This document shows positions 56,528-64,000 of a stretch of 64,000 nucleotides of DNA, in pieces (position 1 is the stretch's first letter; each line of letters begins with the position of its first letter). A program made the position numbers and the translations under genes. Below the pieces are notes generated by a model. That model did not search any database and was not told where the DNA came from. It saw only the letters and a list, made by a program, of their open reading frames with translations. Origin of the DNA: Sinomonas sp. ASV486 (GTDB lineage Bacteria; Actinomycetota; Actinomycetes; Actinomycetales; Micrococcaceae); NCBI RefSeq assembly GCF_030908215.1, contig NZ_JAVFJK010000001.1, positions 310,001 to 374,000 of the forward strand, written 5' to 3'.

Positions 56528-59388
56528 TGCGGAAGCACGGGGTGCGTGCGACCCCGCCCGAGTCGGTGCCGGAGCGCCTTGTGCAGCGCGTCCCCGATCA
56601 CGACGCCTGGGATTGCCAGCGCGGCAAGGACAAAACCCTCGAGTGGCGGCGGCCCCTGGCCGAGAAGTCTGGCCACCGGTCCGACGAACAGGAACAGGGC
56701 AAGCAGGCCAAGCTCGACGACGATGGCCCACAGGAGCATCCGATTGCTCCCCCAGGACAGCCTCCAAGCGGGCCAGCTCGCGCTGCGGCATGCATAGGCG
56801 TTGGCAAGCTGCCCCAGGACGACCGCGGTGAAGGCTGCGCCCGACGCCGCGGCGACAACACCGGCCGAGGGCAGGTCCCCGCCCGGCCGCCATCCTCCGA
56901 GCCAGAGGACCACGGCGAAGGCGGTCATCTCGAACACCACCTCGACGGGCCCGAGAACCGCGAAGACCCGGAACATCAGGCTCCCGTCCATGAGGTGCCG
57001 ACGCTCGGGTGGCCGCTTGAGAACGCCCAAGCTGGGCCTCTCACCGCCGAGTGCGAGCGCGGGCAGGAGGTCCGTCCCGATGTCGAGGAACAGGATCTGA
57101 AGCACTCCAAGCGCGAGGGGGAAGTGCCCCGCAGAGAGGGCCCACACGACGAAAGGCGTCAGCTCGGCCACGTTGTCGGTGAGGTGGTACGTGAGGAACC
57201 GCCGGATGTTCGCGTAGGTCGCGCGCCCCTGCTCCACCGCGACGATGATCGTCGCGAAGTCGTCATCGAGCAAGACGAGGTCCGCAGCGTTCCGCGCCAC
57301 GTCTGTCCCGCTGCGGCCCATCGCCACACCAATGTCCGCAGCCTCGAGCGCGGGACCGTCGTTGACGCCATCGCCCGTCATCGCCACGCAGTGGCCGCGG
57401 CCCTGCAACGCATGCGCTACCCGCAGCTTCTGCTCCGGGGTGACGCGCGAGATGACGACACCGTCGCGGTCCAGGAGCGCGCCGAGCACCTGGAGGTCCT
57501 CGGGAAGGCTCGTACCCTCAAGCACAGCCCCCGAGCCGCTTTTGTGGTCTCCACTGTTGTGGTCAATCAGTCCGATCTCCCGGGCGATGGCGGCCGCGGT
57601 CGCCGGGTGGTCGCCCGTCACCATCGCGATCCGGATGCCTGCCTCGCGCGCCTGCCGGATCGCGCCCGCGACGGCAGGCCGAGGGGGATCATGCAGCCCG
57701 ATAAGACCCCGCAGCACCAGTCCCTGTTCGAGCACGACGGCGCTGGCCTCGCCGCGCGCCGCTGCCTCGGCCTCCGCCGGGGCAAGGCTGCGCGACGCCA
57801 CGGCGAGGACTCTCAGGCCCCGCGCAGCGAGTTCCTCAAGCGCAGCACCCGCTCTCGTGCGCCATGCGTCGTCTTCCCTGCGGTCCCCGGCCGAACCGCC
57901 ACCGTCCTCGAACACGCCAGCGCGGTGCCCGGCCGAACGCGCGCTGGCCTGAGTGCCGCCCGGCGTGGTGCGGGCCCCATCTCCGAGGCATAAGTCGAAC
58001 AGCACCTCCGGCGCTCCCTTGACCCACAGCTCCGGGGGTGTCGCCGGCAAGGTTCCCGGCACCTGCTGGGCCTCCGCCCCGGGCCCGGAGGAGTCGCCAT
58101 CGAGCACAACGCTCTGTCGCTTGCGTTCGCCGTCGAACGCAAAGCTCGCCAGCGGAATAGGCCCCTCGGCTGCACCGCCAAGTCTGCGGTCGAGGGCCGC
58201 GAGCGCGGCTTCCATGGGATCGCCCACAGCGCGCCACTCGCCGTCATGCTCCTCGATGTCGCCCTGCGACGCCGCGTGTGCCCCGGTCGCCAGCTGCGCG
58301 GCCGCGACAAGGGCCTCGGGCGGGCCGTCGAGCGCGGCCTCGGGCGCGTACCCGCGTCCCTCGATGGTCACGGATCCGGCGGGAGTCCAGACCTCCACGG
58401 CGCTCATGCGGTTCTGCGTGAGCGTGCCCGTCTTGTCAGTGCAGATGAAGGTGGTCGAGCCGAGCGTCTCAACGGCCTCGAGGTTGCGCACGAGCGCGTG
58501 GCGACGGCTCATCCGCTGGGCCCCCATGGCGAGGGAGAGCGTGACGGTGGGCAGCAGGCCCTCGGGTACTAGCGCCACGGTGACCCCGATGGCAAAGAGG
58601 AACGCACCGGTCAGCGGGTTGCCGATGAGCAGGGAGACCAGGAAGAACACGGCCCCGACCGTCACCGCGACGATCGCGATGATCTTCACGATCCGCTTGA
58701 GCTCAAGGTCCAGCGGACTCGGCGGCGGGACCGCCCGCGTGGTGAGGCGGGCGATCTCGGCGAGGCGGGTCGCCGACCCAGTCGCCGTGACGCGGCCGAC
58801 GGCGTCCCCCACCGCGACGAACGTCCCCCCGGATGCGGCGTCGCCCGCCCCGCGCGGCACCGGAAGACTCTCTCCGGTCAGCATCGACTCATCGATCGAC
58901 ACTCCCGATGCCTGCAGGAAGTCGAGGTCGGCGGGCACGCGATCGCCTGCCGTGAGCAATACGACGTCGCCAGGGACGAGGTCCACGGCACCGACGACGG
59001 TCGTCCGCCCGTCCCGGCGGACCTGGACGTTGCTGGGCAGTAGCTCCCGCAGCTTCGCCGAGGCACGTTCGGCGCGCGCTTCCTGGAAGAACGCGAAGAG
59101 TCCGTTGACCACCACCACAGCGGCGATCGCCCAGCCGAGCTCGGGCATGCCGGCAATGAACGCCAGAGCCGACGCTGCCCAGAGCATGAGTGCGAAGAAG
59201 TGCCCGAGTTCGGCGGCAAGGCGGAGCCACCACGGACGTGGTCTCTCGCGGGGAAGGCTGTTGGGACCGAAACGCTCGCTGAGCTCTTCGACCTGACCGC
59301 TGTCAAGGCCCTCCGGCAGGGTCATACCGGGCGCATGCGGTCTCGACGGTCCGATCGGAACTCGCGAGGAGACGCTCACGGACGCCAT
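56521..59388 (-). CDS. P-type cation ATPase (calcium/cation, type II-like)
   Basis: 955 residues. The A domain has the LTGES motif and the P domain Asp318 in [13 protein letters not shown]. The ATP-binding N domain lies between, with two low-complexity inserts (about residues 475-500 and 530-560). Further motifs are [19 protein letters not shown] and [22 protein letters not shown]. About ten transmembrane helices. N-terminal [14 protein letters not shown] marks a cation-ATPase N domain. It belongs to the type II Ca2+/Na+/K+-ATPase group; the ion cannot be decided here. The start ATG at 59388 is the best one of a long frame; no ribosome site is strong. Confidence 0.9.
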   Translation of the reverse strand: MASVSVSSRVPIGPSRPHAPGMTLPEGLDSGQVEELSERFGPNSLPRERPRPWWLRLAAELGHFFALMLWAASALAFIAGMPELGWAIAAVVVVNGLFAFFQEARAERASAKLRELLPSNVQVRRDGRTTVVGAVDLVPGDVVLLTAGDRVPADLDFLQASGVSIDESMLTGESLPVPRGAGDAASGGTFVAVGDAVGRVTATGSATRLAEIARLTTRAVPPPSPLDLELKRIVKIIAIVAVTVGAVFFLVSLLIGNPLTGAFLFAIGVTVALVPEGLLPTVTLSLAMGAQRMSRRHALVRNLEAVETLGSTTFICTDKTGTLTQNRMSAVEVWTPAGSVTIEGRGYAPEAALDGPPEALVAAAQLATGAHAASQGDIEEHDGEWRAVGDPMEAALAALDRRLGGAAEGPIPLASFAFDGERKRQSVVLDGDSSGPGAEAQQVPGTLPATPPELWVKGAPEVLFDLCLGDGARTTPGGTQASARSAGHRAGVFEDGGGSAGDRREDDAWRTRAGAALEELAARGLRVLAVASRSLAPAEAEAAARGEASAVVLEQGLVLRGLIGLHDPPRPAVAGAIRQAREAGIRIAMVTGDHPATAAAIAREIGLIDHNSGDHKSGSGAVLEGTSLPEDLQVLGALLDRDGVVISRVTPEQKLRVAHALQGRGHCVAMTGDGVNDGPALEAADIGVAMGRSGTDVARNAADLVLLDDDFATIIVAVEQGRATYANIRRFLTYHLTDNVAELTPFVVWALSAGHFPLALGVLQILFLDIGTDLLPALALGGERPSLGVLKRPPERRHLMDGSLMFRVFAVLGPVEVVFEMTAFAVVLWLGGWRPGGDLPSAGVVAAASGAAFTAVVLGQLANAYACRSASWPAWRLSWGSNRMLLWAIVVELGLLALFLFVGPVARLLGQGPPPLEGFVLAALAIPGVVIGDALHKALRHRLGRGRTHPVLPHH

Positions 59389-59500
59389 TCTTGCCGCCCG
59401 CGCGCCCGCCCGGAAGGGACCAACGGACCTGCTTGGAAGGGATGCCCGGGGGCACCGGGCACCGGGCACCGGGGCCATGCACCGTACGACAGCACAGAGA

Positions 59501-59526
59501 TGCCCCGGACCATCAGGTCCGGGGCA
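59501..59526. terminator. Perfect hairpin terminator, TGCCCCGGACC stem
   Basis: TGCCCCGGACC and GGTCCGGGGCA (11 bp, ATCA loop). It lies 105 nt beyond the peptide gene stop and 112 nt before the ATPase start, and probably insulates the two. Confidence 0.8.
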
Positions 59527-59538
59527 CACACCCAGCCT

Positions 59539-59579
59539 GTGTCAGCGCTCCCCCACAGCTAGCGTTCTCGCGCTGACAC
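59539..59579. terminator. Hairpin GTGTCAGCGC downstream of the peptide gene
   Basis: GTGTCAGCGC and GCGCTGACAC (10 bp, 21-nt loop) with GGTTTTTG to its right on the plus strand. It could end transcription of the peptide gene from the left-reading promoter or of something reading right. Confidence 0.55.
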
Positions 59580-59631
59580 GGTTTTTGAGTTTGTCGTTCA
59601 GACTGGACGTGCAGACTGCGACGGGCTCCCC

Positions 59632-59832
59632 TCAGAAGCCAGCGGCGTTGACCTTCATGGGATCAGGCCAGTTGCCGATGGCGACGGGAGCCTGCATCGG
59701 ATCGGGCCAGTTGCCGATCGCGCTCACCTTCATGGGGTCGGGCCAGTTGCCGATCGCCGTCGGTGTGCCGGCAATGCCGCTGATGGCAAGGGCTCCTCCG
59801 AGCGCGACGGTGGCAATCAGTTTCTTCAGCAT
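59632..59832 (-). CDS. Secreted repeat-peptide precursor (three IGNWPDPM units)
   Basis: A 66-residue precursor. It starts MLKKLIATVALGGALAISGIAG, a Sec-type signal peptide with two Lys and a hydrophobic core, with processing expected around TPTA. The rest is three near-identical units IGNWPDPMKV, IGNWPDPMQA, IGNWPDPMKV with short AS/APV spacers, ending NAAGF. I start at the ATG at 59832, 7 nt after AAAGGA; an ATG two codons upstream sits almost on the ribosome site. No Cys, no lipobox. I know no family with this repeat. It is divergent from the HTH-TPR regulator, with a -35/-10 pair (59953-59925) and shared operator motifs between them. Best reading: a propeptide released outside the cell. 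Confidence 0.7.
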   Translation of the reverse strand: MLKKLIATVALGGALAISGIAGTPTAIGNWPDPMKVSAIGNWPDPMQAPVAIGNWPDPMKVNAAGF

Positions 59833-59908
59833 CTTCATGTCCTTTGAGAGTCGGTCCCGATGTCTTGCACGGGACGGGGTGCGTCCGCTGGGGCAGAGCG
59901 TGCTTTGT

Positions 59909-59921
59909 CATGATTGACATG
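59909..59921. promoter_or_regulatory. Operator candidate CATGATTGACATG, near the peptide start
   Basis: Part of the palindrome TGTCA-TGAT-TGACA (59906-59919). It overlaps the predicted start point of the peptide promoter. An almost identical copy is exactly 70 bp away at 59979. Confidence 0.55.
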
Positions 59922-59924
59922 CCC

Positions 59925-59953
59925 AGTAAAATGGGTTCCACATGGCCTGTCAA
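59925..59953 (-). promoter_or_regulatory. Sigma-70-type promoter of the peptide gene
   Basis: On the minus strand TTGACA (59953-59948), a 17-nt spacer, then TTTACT (59930-59925). The predicted start is about 85 nt before the peptide ATG. The -10 end is next to operator copy 1. Confidence 0.6.
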
Positions 59954-59978
59954 GGAAGACCGTCGACCACAGACGCTC

Positions 59979-59991
59979 CATGATGGACATG
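59979..59991. promoter_or_regulatory. Operator candidate CATGATGGACATG, near the regulator
   Basis: Matches copy 1 at 12 of 13 bases and overlaps a TCCAT-G-ATGGA palindrome (59978-59988). It lies 57-69 nt before the regulator start, so the regulator probably controls both genes, including its own. Confidence 0.55.
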
Positions 59992-60047
59992 ACGCATGCG
60001 TAAAAGCCCGGGTTCACGATGTCCCGGGCGGGGGCCAGGAGGTCAGA

Positions 60048-61331
60048 GTGGGCAGTGGATTCGGCGAAAAGCTGCGGGCCGAGAGGCTGGATCGCGGGCT
60101 GACACAGGCGGAGCTGGGCAAGGACCTGTACTCACCCAGCTACATCTCCCTGCTCGAGACCGGACGCCGCGAACCGACCGCCGAGGTCATCCAAGAACTC
60201 GCCCGTCGCCTCCAGCTGGCGCCCAAGGCCCTCGAGGCCTGGAGCCAGCCGGTGAGCGCCAATGATGCCGAGTACGTGCTCGCAGGGCTCTACGCCCGCC
60301 AGGCGTGGGACCTGCGTGACTACGCCCAGGCGGCCAGCCACGCCGCGACCGCAGCACAGTTCGCGCTCGAGGGCAAGAACAACAGCGCGTGGTGGAACAT
60401 GACGTACATGCAGGCCGAGTGCCTCATGAAGCAGGGCGAGCTCGCCGAATGCCAGCGGATCGTCCAGCATCTGCTCGAGCATCCCATCGTGGCGGAATCA
60501 GCCGGGCTTGCCGTGCGTGCGCGGCAGATGCTCGCTGCGGTGTGCCACGGTCTCGGCCAACTCGGAGCGGCGGTCGAGCATGCACGTGAGGCCGTGCGCC
60601 TCGGTGCCCAGCTTCCCGCGGGATCCACCATCTACATCGGCGCCCTCCGCGCCCTCATTGCAGCCCTCGCAGAAAGCGGCCGCCTCGAGGAGGCCTGGGA
60701 CCAATGCCGCATCCTCGCGACGCTCATCGACGAGGACTCGATGGGACAGCTCGCGGGCGAGGTCGAATGGGTGATCGGCAACGTCGCATTCATGCGCGCC
60801 GACTACGAGGAGGGTGTCAAGCACCACGAACGGGCCGCCAAGCTCCTCTCCCCAGCCAACGACATCGAGCTGTGGGCACGTTTCAACAAGGCCTCCGCGG
60901 CAGTGAGGCTCTCAGGCGGGATCGTGGAGCCCGAGACGCTCGCCGCGATCGAACGCGCCGAGCTCGCCCTGAGCATTGTGGGCGGATCCCGTTCCGAGCA
61001 GCTCGAGGTGCAATTCATCCGCGCACGGTGGCTCTATCTCAACGGCCAGATCCCCGAAGCCATTGAGCTGCTTCGCACGATCCACGCCGAGAAGGGCGCG
61101 CTGGGACGCCACACCGCAGGCGAGGTCGCGCTGCTCTACGGTCGCGCACTCAAGGCACTCGGCGAGGACGAGCAAGCCCTCGAACTCCTCAAGGACGCGC
61201 GCGAGCAGTTCAGCTACGCGGGCGCTGCCGACAAGGTCCAGCAGACCATGGACGCGATCCTCGAGATCCGTCTGGCCGCCCAGCGCGCCGAAAGGACGGC
61301 GGAGCAGGGCACCGCGACCCACAGAAGCTGA
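60048..61331 (+). CDS. XRE-HTH/TPR transcriptional regulator (RRNPP-like architecture)
   Basis: 427 residues. An N-terminal XRE-type HTH spans about 5-60 (GEKLRAERLDRGLTQAELGKDLYSPSYISLLETGRREPTAEVIQELARRL). The remaining ~350 residues form tetratricopeptide-like helical repeats (LYARQAWDLRDYAQAASHAATAA, AECLMKQGELAECQRIV, GLGQLGAAVEHAREAV, EWVIGNVAFMRADYEEGVKHHERAAKLL, WLYLNGQIPEAIELLRTIHAE, YGRALKALGEDEQALELLKDA). HTH plus TPR is the layout of peptide-sensing Rgg, PlcR and NprR regulators. GTG start with AGGAGG 5 nt upstream. It is divergent from the secreted repeat-peptide gene, its likely ligand source. Confidence 0.8.
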   Translation: MGSGFGEKLRAERLDRGLTQAELGKDLYSPSYISLLETGRREPTAEVIQELARRLQLAPKALEAWSQPVSANDAEYVLAGLYARQAWDLRDYAQAASHAATAAQFALEGKNNSAWWNMTYMQAECLMKQGELAECQRIVQHLLEHPIVAESAGLAVRARQMLAAVCHGLGQLGAAVEHAREAVRLGAQLPAGSTIYIGALRALIAALAESGRLEEAWDQCRILATLIDEDSMGQLAGEVEWVIGNVAFMRADYEEGVKHHERAAKLLSPANDIELWARFNKASAAVRLSGGIVEPETLAAIERAELALSIVGGSRSEQLEVQFIRARWLYLNGQIPEAIELLRTIHAEKGALGRHTAGEVALLYGRALKALGEDEQALELLKDAREQFSYAGAADKVQQTMDAILEIRLAAQRAERTAEQGTATHRS

Positions 61332-61347
61332 GCTGGGCGGAGTCGAT

Positions 61348-61367
61348 GGGTTCGACTCGGCCCAACC
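61348..61367 (+). repeat. Dispersed TTCGACTC element (intergenic copy)
   Basis: GGGTTCGACTCGGCCCAACC, matching 27305-27324 in tsaB at 19 of 20 bases. It lies between convergent genes ending at 61331 and 61370. Confidence 0.6.
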
Positions 61368-61369
61368 AG

Positions 61370-62362
61370 TCAGGCGAACGTTCGGCCGGTGAGCCGCTCG
61401 TAGGCCTCGACGTAGCGGGCGCGGGTGCGCTCAACGACGTCGGTGGGCAGTGCGGGCGGCTCCCCGCCCGCGGCGCGGTCCCAGCCGGACTCGGCCGAGG
61501 TCAGCCAGTCACGGACAAACTGCTTGTCGAACGAGGGCTGGGCGTGCCCGGGCTCCCACGTCTCAACGTCCCAGAAGCGCGACGAGTCGGGCGTGAGCAC
61601 CTCGTCGCCCAGGGTGATGTAGCCGGTGGTCGAATCGACGCCGAACTCGACCTTCGTGTCCGCGAGGATGATACCGCGCGCTCGCGCGATCCCCTCGGCC
61701 TCGCGGTACAGCTCGAGCGTCAGGTCCCGCAGCTGGGCGGCGGCGTCGTCCCCCACCATACCGGTGACGTCCTCGTAGGTGATGTTCTCGTCGTGCTCGC
61801 CGTACTCCGCCTTGGCGGAGGGCGTGAAGATCGCCTCGGGCAGACGCGAGCCGTCCACGAGCCCCTCTGGCAGTGGGATCTCGCACACGGTACCCGACTC
61901 CCGGTACTCGGCGAGTCCGGAGCCCGTGAGGTAGCCGCGGGCGATGCACTCGACGGGGTACATCTCGAGGCGGCGGCAGATCATGGCGCGGCCCGCCACC
62001 TCGGCGGGGACACCGTCGTCGACCGTCGAACCGAGCACGTGGTTCGGCACGTTGAGCTGCTCGAACCACCACAGGCTCAGCTGGGTGAGGATGCGGCCCT
62101 TGTCCGGGATGGTGCTGGAGAGGACGTAGTCGTAGGCGGAGATGCGGTCGCTCGCGACGACGAGCACTTCACTGGACTCGCCGGGCTCGGCCTCCGCGGG
62201 CTCGTAGAGGTCACGGACCTTGCCTGAGTAGATGTGCCGCCACCCCGGCAGCTCGACGGCCTCAGCCTGGTACCCCTTGCTGCCGACGTTCTCGAGGTTA
62301 CTGACGTTCTCGAGGTTACTGACGTTCTCGAGGTTGCCGACGTTCTCGACGCTGTCCATCAT
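61370..62362 (-). CDS. purC: Phosphoribosylaminoimidazole-succinocarboxamide synthase PurC
   Basis: 330 residues. SAICAR synthetase of the purine pathway, condensing CAIR with aspartate. Motifs: GWRHIYSGKVRDLYE, VASDRISAYDYVL, PVECIARGYLTGSGL, ILADTKVEFG and DEVLTPDSSRFW. The N-terminal ~28 residues (ENVGNLENVSNLENVS...) come from an 18-bp tandem repeat and lie before the normal start of the fold. The ATG at 62362 overlaps the purD stop, with GGGAGC upstream. Confidence 0.95.
   Translation of the reverse strand: MMDSVENVGNLENVSNLENVSNLENVGSKGYQAEAVELPGWRHIYSGKVRDLYEPAEAEPGESSEVLVVASDRISAYDYVLSSTIPDKGRILTQLSLWWFEQLNVPNHVLGSTVDDGVPAEVAGRAMICRRLEMYPVECIARGYLTGSGLAEYRESGTVCEIPLPEGLVDGSRLPEAIFTPSAKAEYGEHDENITYEDVTGMVGDDAAAQLRDLTLELYREAEGIARARGIILADTKVEFGVDSTTGYITLGDEVLTPDSSRFWDVETWEPGHAQPSFDKQFVRDWLTSAESGWDRAAGGEPPALPTDVVERTRARYVEAYERLTGRTFA
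62285..62350 (-). repeat. 18-bp tandem repeat in the 5' end of purC (3.7 units)
   Basis: Units at 62285, 62303, 62321 and a partial one at 62339, each GACGTTCTCGAGGTTACT or a one- to two-base variant on the plus strand. In purC they encode ENVSNL hexapeptides. The 18-bp period keeps the frame, so copy number could vary freely. Confidence 0.9.
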
Positions 62363-63678
62363 TCTGCTCCCGTTCCGGCGCTGTTCCTGATTCCCGGCAG
62401 AATGCCCGGCAGACTGATCTCGCCGCGCGCGGCCTTGGCGGCGATGTCCCGCCTGTACTGCCCGCCGTCGAGCTCAATGAGTCCGATGCCCGCGTAGGCC
62501 CGCTCGCGCGCCTGGGTCAGGTCATCTCCGAGGCCCACGACGGCGAGGACCCGCCCACCCGCGGAGAGCACCTTCCCGTCGTCGGACAGCGCGGTGCCCG
62601 CGTGCAGGACGTGGACGCCGTCGAGGGCGTTGGCCTTCTTGAGCCCCCGGATGCGGTCCCCGGTGCGCGGGGCGTCGGGGTAGTTGTGGGACGCGAGCAC
62701 GACGGCGACGGCGGTCTCCGGCGCCCACCGCAGGTCCTCGGCGTGGTCGAGACGGCCGGTCGCAGCGGCGAGGAGGAGCCCCCCGAGGGGCGTCCTGAGC
62801 CGGGCCAGGACGGCCTGGGTCTCGGGATCGCCGAAGCGCGCGTTGAACTCGATCACGCGCGTGCCGCGGGAGGTCAGCGCGAGCCCGCAGTACAGCACAC
62901 CGACAAACGGCGTGCCGCGCTGCGCCATCGCGTCGATGGTTGGCTTGGCGACCCGCTCGATCACCTCGTCGACGAGGCCCGCAGGCGCCCACTCGAGCGG
63001 GCTGTAGGCGCCCATGCCGCCGGTGTTGGGGCCCTCGTCATTGTCGAAGATGCGCTTGAAGTCCTGCGCGGGCGCAAGCGGCACCACGGTGCGGCCGTCC
63101 GAGAGGACGAAGAGGGAGACTTCCGGGCCGTCGAGGAATTCCTCGATCACCACCGTCCCGCCCGCGCCGAAGCAGGCCTGGGCGTGCGCGAGGGCCGCGT
63201 CGCGGTCCGAGGTCACGACGACGCCCTTGCCGGCCGCGAGCCCGTCATCCTTGACCACGTAAGGGGCACCGAAGGCATCGAGGGCATCCGCGGCCTCCTC
63301 TGCGTTCTCGGCGACACGGGCCATCGCGGTGGGCACGCCGGCCTCGGCCATGACCTGCTTCGCGAACGCCTTCGACGCCTCGAGCTGTGCCGCCGCCCTG
63401 CTCGGGCCGAACACGGGAATCCCGGCCGCGCGGACGGCGTCGGACACTCCAGCCGCAAGCGGCGCCTCCGGACCGACCACCACGAGGTCCACCCCCAGCG
63501 CCGTGGCGAGCGCGGTGACCGCCTCCGGATCGCTCGCGTTGACTGCATGGGTGGGAACCAGCTGGGCGATGCCGGCGTTGCCCGGGGCCGCATGCACCTC
63601 GGTGACGCCCGGATCGGCGAGGAGGGAGCGGACGAGAGCGTGTTCGCGGCCGCCGGGGCCGATCACGAGAACCTTCAC
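62359..63678 (-). CDS. purD: Phosphoribosylamine-glycine ligase PurD
   Basis: 439 residues. GARS, the second step of purine synthesis; ATP-grasp. VKVLVIGPGGREHALVRSL begins it, then FGPSRAAAQLEASKAFAKQVM, VVKDDGLAAGKGVVV, the metal-binding FNARFGDPETQAVLARL and GLKKANALDGVHVLHAGT. GTG at 63678 begins directly at the fold. Coupled to purC by an ATGA overlap. Confidence 0.96.
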   Translation of the reverse strand: MKVLVIGPGGREHALVRSLLADPGVTEVHAAPGNAGIAQLVPTHAVNASDPEAVTALATALGVDLVVVGPEAPLAAGVSDAVRAAGIPVFGPSRAAAQLEASKAFAKQVMAEAGVPTAMARVAENAEEAADALDAFGAPYVVKDDGLAAGKGVVVTSDRDAALAHAQACFGAGGTVVIEEFLDGPEVSLFVLSDGRTVVPLAPAQDFKRIFDNDEGPNTGGMGAYSPLEWAPAGLVDEVIERVAKPTIDAMAQRGTPFVGVLYCGLALTSRGTRVIEFNARFGDPETQAVLARLRTPLGGLLLAAATGRLDHAEDLRWAPETAVAVVLASHNYPDAPRTGDRIRGLKKANALDGVHVLHAGTALSDDGKVLSAGGRVLAVVGLGDDLTQARERAYAGIGLIELDGGQYRRDIAAKAARGEISLPGILPGIRNSAGTGAE

Positions 63679-63761
63679 GCCCCCAAGGGTATCGGGATGG
63701 CCCCGCGCGGCACACCGCCCGCTGAACCGTTCGTGCGCGTGTGCCCCCATAAACTAGCGTC

Positions 63762-64000
63762 ATGGCCCACGCAACCTTCACGGCAGACGACGCCGTCGAG
63801 CTCGCCGTGATCGAGCGCAGCGGCTTCATCGAGTCCCGTCATCTGGGCTCCGCCGTCGTCCTGGCCGGGGACGGTTCCGTGGTGACCGAGCTCGGCGACA
63901 TCCACACGCCGGTCTTCGCGCGGTCAACGCTCAAGCCGTTCCAGGCGCTCGCCTCCATGCAGGCGGGCGTGCCGCTGAGGGGAACCCAGGTCGCACTCGC
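63762..64000 (+). CDS. Asparaginase II-family protein (5' part, cut by window end)
   Basis: The first ~79 residues: AVIERSGFIESRHLGSAVVLAGDGSVVTELGDIHTPVFARSTLKPFQALASMQAG. The ERSGFxESxHxG and FxRSxxKPxQA blocks match the actinobacterial/thermophilic asparaginase II (PF06089) family. ATG at 63762. The gene continues beyond base 64000. It is divergent from purD across 83 nt. Confidence 0.85.
   Translation, partial: MAHATFTADDAVELAVIERSGFIESRHLGSAVVLAGDGSVVTELGDIHTPVFARSTLKPFQALASMQAGVPLRGTQVAL

Noticed and set aside
56401-57993. 530-residue plus-strand frame opposite the P-type ATPase
   Set aside because: Shadow of the ATPase gene; starts in the repeat after the tRNA and has no recognisable domain.

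Overview
The window is about 70% GC and dense with genes. Many starts are GTG or TTG, and genes are often coupled through ATGA or GTGA overlaps. The gene content points to an actinobacterium of the Micrococcaceae, most like Arthrobacter, Pseudarthrobacter or Sinomonas: mycothiol genes (mshA, ino1), HspR-type heat-shock control, a GlxR-like CRP, a MarP-like protease, a DUF222/HNH protein and a zinc-ligand-free L36. The genus is an inference; nothing in the window is diagnostic for it.

Layout. 1-7 kb: a degraded sigma-factor tail, then the glgX-treY-treZ glycogen-to-trehalose operon. 7-12 kb: stress and membrane proteins (PRC-barrel/DUF2382, GlsB/YeaQ type, PLDc_N), a diacylglycerol-kinase-type lipid kinase and ino1. 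Next come a truncated FAD oxidase and many hairpin repeats. 12-16 kb: hsp20-dnaJ divergent from an hspR-like gene, a MerR regulator with palindromic operators, and fhs. 16-23 kb: a D-glucarate catabolic cluster (kdgD-aldehyde dehydrogenase-gudD) with a LysR regulator and a divergent MFS transporter; a shared motif lies in both control regions. 23-29 kb: mshA, then alr-tsaE-tsaB-rimI-tsaD in translationally coupled order. 29-36 kb: an AbiEi/DUF559-like gene bracketed by inverted repeats, a carboxylate-amine ligase that seems to start at CTG, aidB, rpmJ (C-minus) with a possible Zur box, an aroE-like gene and a THUMP-like methyltransferase. 36-41 kb: groES-groEL with two CIRCE elements, an abnormal poly-G/C tract, two sugar ABC permeases and a DeoR regulator. 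41-50 kb: a two-domain secreted cupredoxin, aroQ, a MarP-like protease, a CRP/GlxR regulator, a NUDIX protein, RidA, a DUF4177 protein, a class A PBP and a metallophosphoesterase. 50-56 kb: two coupled ABC exporters, an HNH protein with a possible SOS box, and tRNA-Pro(CGG). 56-64 kb: a P-type ATPase, a secreted repeat-peptide gene divergent from an HTH-TPR regulator, purC, purD and the start of an asparaginase-family gene.

The strongest candidate for an undescribed system is at 59.6-61.3 kb. A 66-residue Sec-targeted precursor carries three copies of IGNWPDPM. It is divergently arranged with an XRE-HTH/TPR regulator, and the intergenic region holds two copies of CATGATNGACATG exactly 70 bp apart. 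The layout resembles RRNPP-type peptide signalling of Firmicutes.

A second theme is repeats. A repeat with an exact 21-bp period and a GTGAC core recurs at six places, between genes and in frame inside treY and the aldehyde dehydrogenase gene. Two further dispersed families (a TTCGACTC element and ACGACGGCGG hairpins) also intrude into coding sequence.
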